Assembly (NCBI GenBank): GCA_015680685.1
Contig: MNCI01029487.1
Location: forward strand, 332,518 to 360,704
Direction: 5' to 3'
Source: Gnetum montanum
Lineage: Eukaryota; Streptophyta; Gnetopsida; Gnetales; Gnetaceae
Length of the DNA stretch: 28,187 nucleotides
Under the pieces are notes generated by a model. It searched no databases. It was not told the origin of the DNA and saw only the letters and a list, made by a program, of their open reading frames with translations. The position numbers and the translations under genes are program-made. Positions 19,868-28,187 of this stretch are shown in pieces; positions within the stretch are counted from its first letter, which is position 1, and each line of letters opens with the position of its first letter.

Positions 19868-20480
19868 TGAAATGAAATGAAGCTTTATCATATTTTCATG
19901 AAAAATAAAGATAGACTCTACAAATTAACCAAGTAGCAATAGAAGCATAAAAAACAAATCATATAGGCTTTTTGCTATAATATTATAATGTTGTCTTAAA
20001 TGAGTAACCACACTACAAGAAAGAATTACATGTAACTCATCTTCAAGGGCTCTTGATTAGCACAACCTACATGTGTGCTCTTCTCAGGGAAGTTTAATCT
20101 AGCTTCCACTTTCAATTTTAAGATGATGGGAATTAAGTGAAGCTTATTGATAGCATTCCAATACTTAATTGGAACAGTAGTTGAAAGGTAGTGAGCTTCT
20201 ACATCTAGTTTATTTTATCAAATGTGGTGTAAATAAAATTGTCTCTTGCCTTCCACATAGCTAAAAGATAGTGAGCTTCTACATCTAGTTTATTTTATCA
20301 AATGTGGTGTAAATAAAATTGTCTCTTACCTCCCACGTTAGACCACATATGTATTAAAACCTTATGCTTGACTAGTTAGCGAATATGCTTAAGATATTGC
20401 TACATGTCCTCCAAAGAGATACTCCATTTTTTCAACCATTGCATCCCTTGAAAATACCAACCATAGTCTTGCAGATCCTT
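19868..20480 (-). mobile_element. LINE 3' fragment with simple-repeat tail
   Basis: On the minus strand this runs from about 20480 to the 3' tail at 19890-19868 (ATAAAGCTTCATTTCATTTCA). It aligns with 4183-4650 on the plus strand. Frameshifted translation gives EDELHVILSCSVVTHLRQHY, like the zinc-binding C-terminus of LINE ORF2. An 80-bp segment is tandemly duplicated (20189-20268 and 20269-about 20345), absent from the other copy. Confidence 0.65.
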
Positions 20481-20499
20481 GAGAATTGCTTTAGAGAAT

Positions 20500-21450
20500 T
20501 TCACTTACTTTGAGATATGCATGCTATGTAATGAATTTGCATTAATGTGAAATTGGTTAATGTAATTCATTTTGAAATATTAGTAGTGTAATGTCTCAAT
20601 TTCATATGGTATATTATTTATTCTTTTTGATGTGATATCAACATTTTAGTTATGGTGCATTTGGCTTGAGCATTAGAGGTAATAAATTATTATTGCATAG
20701 TCAACATGTTAAGTTTTGTTACAATGCAAGTTTATAATTAATTTATTCTTTAATATTGATACCCATTTATGCCTATTATATTTGGATGCCTTGTACTTCA
20801 CTTGTAAATTTTTCTAACATCCTATCAATTTTTATTAAGTTGTGTTTAATTTTGTAAGTAATGTCTCCTAGCTAGGCCTAGGTTATGTAGTGTTACAAAA
20901 AAATATAGAAAATATCTGCAAATGCATAAATGAAATGACCAAAGAAATTATAAAATTATAAAATAAATTGAAAAATAGGAAGAAATAGAAAACATACCAA
21001 GAATTAGAAATTAGAAAATCAAGAGAAAATTTTTGAAATTTTAGGAAAATGATAAAAAATTTATAAAAGAAAAAATTAAAAAATGCACCTATAACTTTTA
21101 AATGAAATATGTGTCTCCCTCATGACTAGGATTTATAGAGGAGATAGGAAAAATTTAGCATGCAATAGAAGTAGTGGATGATGAGAGGGTGGTTGTGGGT
21201 TTTTGGGTGTCCTTAATGGATTTAGCATGTTGGATGTTGACCAAAATTAATTTTTGTGGATTGCTAGGGTGGTAAATATGTAAGAGACTAGATTAAATAT
21301 TAGTGTGGACCATATAGGATATATTCCAAAGTGTTTGAAACTTTGTGCATTGTGGTACATGGTTGGGAATATTGTATAAGATTATGCTTCCAAGTTTAAG
21401 CTCTATGCATCTAATTTTTATATGATGTCATTATTTGGTATGGAACTTAT
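20500..21450 (-). mobile_element. Probable LTR / 3' region of the decayed minus-strand gypsy element
   Basis: AT-rich, no coding sequence seen. On the minus strand CTCCTCTATAAATCCTAG (TATA box near 21140-21130) lies downstream of the integrase at 21520-22230, where a 3' LTR promoter is expected. No LTR ends or second LTR copy were identified, so this is inference from position. Confidence 0.3.
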
Positions 21451-21479
21451 GAGCTGTACTATGCATAAGTGGAACCATT

Positions 21480-22800
21480 TGATTTTTCTCTGGCATATTG
21501 AGATTCATTATGTGTTCCCATTGGGCTATATTAAGGTTAAGGTCTAAGTCATATGCCATTGTTAGTGTCTAAATTTTTGCTTAAATAGGTAGTTTGGGAA
21601 ATTTTCCATACACTAATTCATATGAAAAGTAGCCTATAGAGTGCTTCCAGGTAGAGCAATATACCCATAGGATATCATTTAATTTGGTACTCTAGACTCA
21701 CCTTGTTAATATTCCTAGGAAAGATTCTCATTATTTCCCTATTAATGACTTTTGCTTGACCATTAACTTGGGGATGATAGAGTGTTGTGAATTTATGTTT
21801 AATACCCAAGTGTTGCATTAAATTTTTGAAGGCAACATCGATAAAGAAGTTTTTGTTATAACAAATAAGTGCTTATGGCACATCAAATCGATTTACTACA
21901 TGTTGCTCGAAGAATTTAGCAAATGTGGTCATAATGCAATTAATTACCATGAGAATCTCTGACCATTTTGTACAATAGTCAACCATAACAATTATATAGT
22001 TTATTCCATTAGACATGGGTATGATGAGGCCCATGAAATTAATCCTCCAAAGGTCAAATAATTCTAGTGGCTGAATTTATTGTTGTGGTCCCTCAAAGGA
22101 GGCAGTGGCCATGCCATCACATTGGTAGTGTTTGTAGGATTGTGCAAATTGATGTACATCCTAGAAGATAGTTGGCTTGAAATATCTAGACATAAGAATC
22201 TTTATAGCTAGTTATCTTCATGCATAATGTTCCCCACAAGGTCCTTTATGTGTGTCTTTGAGAACTCTCAGCTAGTTCTTCTCAATTTCATAACATCAAC
22301 CTCAATCACTTGTGCATATTTTATAGGTGTTATCCTCTATCTACATGAAGTGTTTGGAAAGTTGTATAAATTATTATTTCCTACATTTATCTCATTCAAA
22401 AAGGACTTTCTACTTTGTTAAGTATATGAGCTAATTAGTGAACCATGGTTTAGTTGCTTATGAGGAAATCATGCTACCTTTACAAATAAAAGTTCATTTG
22501 AAAATTGATCTAACTGAAGCTCTTCATTAGCCTCTTTTCTTGATCACAATATGGAAAAATCATAAGCTACAATGTTCTTGGTGTTCTTATTGTATGTCAA
22601 TTGTTAAATTAAATTCTTGTAAAATTACCAGTCATCTTATGATATGAGGGCTCATTGTTAGTTTATTCATTAGGAATTGTATCACACTATGATCTATGCG
22701 CATGAACATAAGGTATCTAAGCACATAATGCCTAATCTTTTCAAGAACATACATCATCTCCATCAATTTCTTCTTTGTAGTGCCATAGTTTAACTATGTA
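21480..22800 (-). pseudogene. Decayed Ty3/gypsy pol: RNase H and integrase
   Basis: Minus-strand translation with many stops shows an RNase H region (22790-22560: STTKKKLMEMMYVLEKIRHY, then FMRIDHSVIQFLMNK and LVILQEFNLTID), a linker with KILMSRYFKPTIF-like integrase zinc-domain sequence (near 22190), then the integrase core: LELFDLWRINFMGLI (about 22065), YIIVMVDYCTKWSE (about 21995-21960), HLGIKHKFTTLYHPQVNGQA (about 21815-21750, the Y-H-P-Q-x-N-G-Q block). The glutamate after NGQ reads Lys (NGQAKV), so a catalytic residue is lost. The 5' end of this fragment abuts the opposite-strand fragment at about 22800. Confidence 0.75.
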
Positions 22801-24650
22801 TCTATGATACTCTTGCTCATAGAGAAAGATATTTCATTCTTGTGAAATAAGAAATGTAAAAATGTCTTTCAATGTTTGAAGGAAAGGTTAACCCAAACTC
22901 TAGTGTTAGAGAGTCCTAACTGGACTCCATCTTTTCATCTAAGGATGGATGCTTCTAATTTTGCATTGCATTGGGTGTTGTTATAGTGTAGTTCCATGAG
23001 AAGAAAAGACTACTACTACATCCATTGTGCTAGTCAAAGCATTGTGGATCCTCAATTGAATTATGCCACCATGGATAAGGAGTTGATGGCCATTGTTTTT
23101 GCACTACAAAAATTCAAGCATTATGTTTTGGGATGAAAAATATTCATTCATATTGATCATATCACCATTTGGTTCCTCATGAACAAACCATATGTTAGTC
23201 TTCATGCGATTCAATGGCTAGTTCTTTTACAAGTATTTGATCTTCACATGATTGATTGCAAGGAAGCCAAAAATGTTATGGTAGATCATCTGTTGCAATT
23301 ATGAATTTGCAATAAGGGAGAAGATGTGATTCTTGATGAATTTCTATATGACCACATTTGTAAGGTCATTTTCAACTCAAAGAGTAGACATGAATGCCCA
23401 TGGTTCATGGACATTTTTAATTACCTAGTAACATGAAAGATTCTTCTTGGGTGGGAAAAATGCAAGACTTAACAAGTCTAATACCAAGTGAGGCCTTATC
23501 TAGTCATCAAAGGGCATCTCTACAAGAGATGCCTTGATGGCCTCTAAAGGTGGTATGTTTTAGAAGAGAGCCAAGATTTCATCTAGGCTCATGTGCACCA
23601 TGGTATGTTTAGTGGGCAATATGTTGGAAAGAGAATTACAATGAAGCTGCTACTTGTGGGCTATTTTTGACTCATCATGTTCTATGATGCTCAACACTTT
23701 TTGCATTGTTGTGATAAGTACAAATGTGAGGGAGGTATGTCCTTACATATGGAGAGATCCCAATTGTGGATTGAACCATTAGAGCCCTTTGACATGTGGA
23801 GGATTGACTTTTTGGGCTTAATTTCTTTGACCTCCAATGGTAAGGCATACATTATTATATGCGTAGATTATTATACAAAGGTGATGGTAGCTAATGCTAT
23901 TAAGGACTGCTCATTCATCACTATAGTGAACTTCTTTCAAAATAACATGCTTTATAGGTTCAGTATTCCTCAAATCTTGATCTCCAATAATAGTATATAT
24001 TTTACTGGTAATATTTTTAAGAATTTATGGAAATATTATGGATTTTATCATAAGGTAACTTCCCCTTATCATCTACAGGCCAATGGCTAGGTAGAAGTTA
24101 CTAACCATGAAATTGTTAGAATACTTAAGAAGACTATTAGTAGGTACAAAAGAGATTGGGCCAACAAGCTTAATGATGCCCTTTGGGCCTATTAAATAGC
24201 ATGGAAAATCCTATCAATTACACACTGTTTAAGTTGATTTATGAATAGGTTCCATGACTTCCTATTGATCTTCAAATAAAATCCTTGGGTAGTGTTTTAG
24301 ATTATAATGTGACTTTAGATTCTACTTAAAAAGAGAAGTGGATTAATCTCAATCTTCTCAATGATAATTGTGGAATCACCTTAATGTGTAATGAGTTAGA
24401 AGATTCCTACACCAAGGCTTGCCACGATGTTTGTGCAAGAGAGTTTGATTTCAAGCCTAGCAATAAGTTCATCTATTTTAATTCATTGCACTTGGTCCAT
24501 TTGGGTAAATTTTAATTTCAATGGAAATGAAAATACATTATCCCTTCTAGTCATTGGTATGGTGCATATACACCATCCAAAAATTCTAAAGAAAATTTTC
24601 ATAGTCAATGGATAACACCTAAAATACTATAGAGAATGTTGTTCCCCTTT
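22800..24650 (+). pseudogene. Decayed Athila-like Ty3/gypsy pol: end of RT, RNase H, integrase
   Basis: Plus-strand translation shows the RT-connection end (CKNVFQCLKERLTQTLVL, about 22850), RNase H (22917-23300: FHLRMDASNFAL, DPQLNYATMDKELMAIVFAL, IDHITIWFLMNK, WLVLLQVFDLHMIDCKEAKN, VMVDHLLQL), and a decayed integrase zinc region. The longest intact piece is 23677-24090 (137 codons): the integrase core with WRIDFLGLISL, YIIICVDYYTKV, and SPYHLQANG, then [15 protein letters not shown] after a stop. The second catalytic Asp reads Asn (ISNNSIYF). The C-terminus has GKF-F-W-like and SKENFHSQWITPKIL sequence matching the end of Athila-type integrases. Multiple stops make it dead. Confidence 0.8.
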
Positions 24651-27600
24651 GAAAGTGCATAATGATCAATCATATATTTTACACTCAAAGATCTATTAGG
24701 TGATAAACATGGATTATTCATGAAGGAGAATCATCCATGTCATATCAAAATTTCTTCCCTTTCTACTATTTTTCTTTTGTGCTTTAATAAAATTGATGTA
24801 TGTAGTTTGCATTTTTCATGTTTTTGAGCTTAAGTGTATTTGTAAATGTGTGTGGGAAAACCAATTAACATGCTTTATGAATGCTCATCTAATAAGCTAA
24901 TGGTGGATGGGTGGGTTACAAATGTGATGATGATGTAAGAGTGCAAAATGGGTCCAAAGTGGATCCTTGATTGATGAAATGCCCACATAGCAAAATTCAT
25001 CCACCACTTTTCTTCTATCTTTCACTAGGGAACCAAGCTCAAATCTAGTGGGGAGCTAGGACACATATTGCAAGTTGTTCAAGTTAATGCTACTAGGCGT
25101 ATGGGTAGGTTATGGGTTCACACTTTAGGTTGCAAGCTCTAGAATCTTGAATGAATGCTTGGTTACTAGCAAGAAAAGGGTATGCCATCAAGGGTCCTTA
25201 TGAGCACTGAATGGGTCTAATCAATGTAATTGGAATAAGGTGCATGTGCTACAATGCCTAGCTACCTTAGTTAGAATAGGTTCTTAAACCTATGTGTACC
25301 ATGTGGTGAGGGATGAACTCTCATGTTCGCATAAGTCAAAGAATTTAGGTGGTGATTTAACACTCCAATCATTCCCATGACTCTAATGCACCATCCAACA
25401 TTCTCTTCTAATGAAAAAAAGATGAAAATGAAATGAAAATGAATTAAAAGAAAAAAACATGAAAAAGAAAAAGAAGAAAAAGCAAAGAAACGAAAAGGAA
25501 AATATGGAATAATGATAATGAGAAAAGAGGTGATGGAAAGAGAAATATAACTTCAAGTTATTAGTCCACAAAAGTTAGTATTTTTACCACCCCAAACTAA
25601 TCCTATCATTACTTAACCAAAATCAAAATTAGTCGTTGAACTCATATCCATGTAACCATTTCTCATGTTCAATCCATTACCTAGAGCACTTGAACTCCAA
25701 TGTAATAGTCCAAGATAGTCTTCAACTCCATCCCTACTCATGGCCATGAAGGCCTAGAAGTCTCTCTCTTAGTGAACTTGGTTAACATTAATTATTGCTT
25801 TTATCAAATTCCTAATCTATCCACGTATAAGGATTAGAATTGTAATCATTGAGTCAAAACCATGGCTATACCCATCATCTATTGGTCATGGCATTACAAT
25901 CTCTATTAGAATTAGGATTAGTTAGCATAGTTAGAGGGATGAATGAGATGGTTCTAGTAAAGAAAAATTTAGTGATCTTGCTATGCAAGCATTCACAGAT
26001 GGAGCAAAATCAAACTAGAATCTTATTTCTAGATGTTTTGTAGCATGCTACCTTGGTTTGATTTCACCAATAATTAGACTATAGCATAATTAAGGCTAGA
26101 TGACACTGCTGGAGGTAGATGTGATCTTGATCTTGGGAGGGAAACTTGTAGATCTATCCCCATTGTGTGGATGAGTAGTAATGAAGGGATGTGGTAGTGG
26201 ATCTATCATAGGATGTAGGATGTGCTCATGTACTTCATGAGTTAGTTATATCTAGTGGTGCTCCACTCTCATCCTCTTGCTTTTGTCCATCATGTATTAT
26301 CCATTCCTTCTATTCCATTTCTTATTTATGGTTGTGTATGGTAGGATGTAAACTAGGTAAAGTGGATGATGAGATTTGGTCATTTAAGGGGATGGACTCA
26401 CATTTAATGTTAATGTCTCACTTGTTGGAAATATATGGGTATCCCATCAATGGGTTTTAAAAGGGCAATACTATGGGGAGCCTACTATGGGAAGAATCTA
26501 CTTGTGAATCCTTGATGGCATGACATCGTGAGCAAGTGAGCTAAAGCTTAACTCTGTGTGCATGGTTGTGATTTAATGATCCTAATGGTTTGACTAGGAC
26601 TATCTTCTTTTACCTTTGTTTTTTACTTGTGTATTTTGATTAGGGATTGGATGTCTTATTGAGTTACACTTCATGGTTTTTGATACTTTGGTATGCTTGG
26701 TTGATGATATAGCAAGTTTTTGAGCCTTTCGTTTTGTTTCCTTCTATGTGCATATTTTTAATTGTTGTGTCTATGTTCTTTAGTGCATGCCTTTAGTTAG
26801 TATTGGCCAAGGTTGATGTCTCATAACTCAACTGTGGGGTAGAGATACTGATGAGTATGTGTTTTTCAATTTCATCTTATTTAACATAACTATGTACATG
26901 TTTGACATTAGGCTATGAGTTTGTTCTTCATGTTTTCTTGGGGAATTATATTTACCATTGTTTTTATGCATGATCTTTTAATAGTGATTTAATGTCTCAA
27001 GATTTCATGTGAGTTTTAGCATTGTTGCAATCCAACATGTTTGGTAGGTAAACTTCTAGGACTTGTAAAGATAATACCATTCAGTTCCACTTGAAGAACA
27101 CTTGCTCATTCTAGAACATGAGAGCCTTACTTAAAAGGAAGATTTGGAGGTGAAACAGGTTGTGTCCCAGAACTACAAGTATGGTACATGCACAACAATT
27201 AGCACCTGAATACTAACCAATAGATGTATTGAAGATCATTCCATCATGCTTGAGGTGTCTTCAGTCTTGTAGGCATGCCAATGGATGATAGCTAATGAGG
27301 AGAGTCCCTTGGCTTCTCTTTTCAAAATGATAATTCTGTAATGTATCTTATGTCAAAGAATATGTACAATTGTATTTCTTGGCATTGACCTTATCATGTG
27401 TCTTGTCCTATTCCTTATGTCTTGAGTGTTAACAACTATGAGGCTAGCTTTATCTAGTCATGAGAAAATGATGAAACATCTAATGGTAACTTGTACGTCA
27501 ATTATAAGCCCTAGATATGAGAAGTGTTCATGTATCATGTGTTTATACTCTAGCTTGTTTAGTAGAGGTTCTTTATCTTTTGAGATGGATCCTTATCCCC

Positions 27601-27698
27601 TGGGTCATACTATAAGATTATATTTATAATTTCAAGTTTTTTAGGATGATTCCAACTTTATTCAGATGTTCTAAGGTTCTTCTGGTATGCTTCCTTGG
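24650..27698. other. Non-coding, probably retroelement-derived; nothing further recognised
   Basis: No protein-like sequence on either strand. The left part follows the plus-strand integrase and may be its long 3' spacer, as in Athila-type elements; no LTR could be identified. A purine-rich tract lies at 25409-25555. Open frames at 25383-25571 (minus), 25849-26043 and 27426-27629 (plus) are not family-like. Confidence 0.35.
25409..25555 (+). repeat. Purine-rich low-complexity tract (about 147 bp)
   Basis: Almost entirely A and G on the plus strand, in GAAAAT, AAAAAG and GAAA variants. It creates a spurious Phe/Ser/His-rich minus-strand open frame. Similar tracts are known in non-coding parts of plant gypsy elements. 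Confidence 0.7.
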
Positions 27699-27721
27699 TG
27701 ATGAGACGCAGATTGCACAAG

Positions 27722-27749
27722 CCGTGATATCGCGTACGCGATATCACGG
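27722..27749. promoter_or_regulatory. Perfect 28-bp palindrome in LTR U3
   Basis: Centre between 27735 and 27736; core GATATCGCGTACGCGATATC flanked by CCGT and ACGG. It matches the palindromes at 4097-4157 except that only one copy is present and the flanks differ while staying self-complementary. Confidence 0.8.
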
Positions 27750-27763
27750 TCTGCCGCCATATC

Positions 27764-27771
27764 TATAAATA
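27764..27771 (+). promoter_or_regulatory. LTR TATA box (TATAAATA)
   Basis: 15 bases downstream of the palindrome and followed by AGAGGCGGCACTCCC, as in the other LTR (4082-4075). Confidence 0.75.
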
Positions 27772-27938
27772 AGAGGCGGCACTCCCCTCATTTCTCATCC
27801 TATGTGTAAAGTAGCAAAGCTCTGGCGGATTGATCACCCCAGAGAGAGAATATTTTCCATGTGCCCGCAGTAGGAGTCCCCAAAGTGGACGGTTCTTTAT
27901 TCGAGCAGCTTTGTACCTGAACACAAGTTGTGTACAGC

Positions 27939-27944
27939 AATAAA
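27939..27944 (+). terminator. LTR poly(A) signal AATAAA
   Basis: In ACAGCAATAAAGATGAG, equivalent to 3908-3903 in the other LTR; about 170 bases after the TATA box. Confidence 0.55.
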
Positions 27945-28014
27945 GATGAGCTTTGTGGATAAACCTTGTAGTGCATGGATAGGTTTAATTAATGTTATTT
28001 ACTGCTTTCATAGT

Positions 28015-28187
28015 AACGCGGCATGAGTACGACTTGGTTACGAGCGTTGACGAACGTGTATGGCTAGCCAAAGAATCGGCTACTCATCGCGAGTAGATTC
28101 TCTCAACCCTTTCCTCCTAGAACGTGGGACAAGTACGACTTGATTACGAGCATCTACGGATGTGTACGGCTAGTCAAGGAATTGGCT
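28015..28187 (+). repeat. Hairpin array in U5, two units visible
   Basis: Unit 1 is 28021-28089: outer ATGAG/CTCAT (28023-28027 with 28083-28087), middle CTTGG with CCAAAG (28033-28037 with 28068-28073, one bulge), apical CGTT-GACG-AACG (28045-28056). Unit 2 starts near 28128 and is cut by the edge: middle CTTGA/TCAAG (28139-28143 with 28174-28178), apical CATC-TACG-GATG (28151-28162). The conserved TACGA, TTACGAG, GGCTAG and GAATCGGCT segments are in the same places as in 3411-3832. Confidence 0.8.

Larger units (their letters stand above)
27699..28187 (+). repeat. LTR of the same gypsy family, plus strand, partial (runs off right edge)
   Basis: Begins TGATGAGACGC, like the 5' end of the LTR at 4182. 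It matches that LTR in order: palindrome, TATA box, GAGGCGGCACTCCC leader, GCCCGCAGTAGGAGTCC, ATTCGAGCAGCTT, AATAAAG, and the first hairpin units. The sequence immediately upstream (27660-27698) is not purine-rich, so this is a 5' LTR or solo LTR rather than a 3' LTR. The five bases before it are CTTGG, a possible target-site copy whose partner is off window. Confidence 0.85.

Noticed and set aside
27699-28187. Reading the right-edge LTR as the 3' LTR of the element whose pol lies at 22800-24650
   Set aside because: No polypurine tract directly precedes it, the pol is far more decayed than this LTR, and 3 kb of unrelated sequence intervenes.

Overview
This looks like nuclear DNA from a large-genome seed plant. 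Repeats dominate it: Ty3/gypsy LTR retrotransposons with a plant tRNA-Asp primer site, LINEs, and tRNA-derived SINEs. The one clear host gene is a plant-type ARID-HMG box gene with introns of about 1.6 and 2.5 kb. Those introns and the many decayed, nested retroelements suggest a gymnosperm, but this is inference. Nothing bacterial, organellar or CRISPR-like is present.

Layout. 1-4182: the 5' end of an apparently young Ty3/gypsy element on the minus strand. It has a complete 1055-bp LTR (3128-4182, ends TGATGAG...CTCATCA), a tRNA-Asp primer binding site, and an uninterrupted gag-protease frame of more than 990 codons that runs off the left edge. It is inserted in a LINE 3' fragment (4183-4650). 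4660-4980: one or two decayed SINEs. 5641-11168: ARID-HMG gene, plus strand, six coding exons, 353 residues. 11169-12640: 3' flank, no gene seen. 12640-17200: a decayed minus-strand L1-like LINE, split by a plus-strand, 5'-truncated LINE of another type (about 14761-16466). 17660-17752: SINE. 17905-19265: two inverted arms of about 300 bp around about 740 bp that carries a broken DUF247-like gene end. 19868-20480: a second copy of the LINE 3' fragment, inverted relative to the first. 20500-22800: decayed minus-strand gypsy (RNase H, integrase, possible LTR). 22800-24650: decayed plus-strand, Athila-like gypsy (end of RT, RNase H, integrase), head to head with the previous one. 24650-27698: non-coding, probably retroelement-derived. 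27699-28187: start of a second LTR of the same family as the first, on the plus strand.

The most interesting signal is in the two LTRs of the TGATGAG family. Downstream of the TATA box and poly(A) signal, in the part that should be U5 and so the 5' leader of the genomic RNA, there is a tandem array of long two-tier hairpins. Every stem changes sequence from copy to copy and between the two LTRs, yet pairing is kept by compensating changes. The internal loops (UACGA opposite CGGCU) and an apical NACG tetraloop are conserved. This is the pattern of a selected RNA (or cruciform DNA) structure. Upstream of the TATA box each LTR has perfect 26-28 bp palindromes built on GATATCGCGTACGCGATATC.
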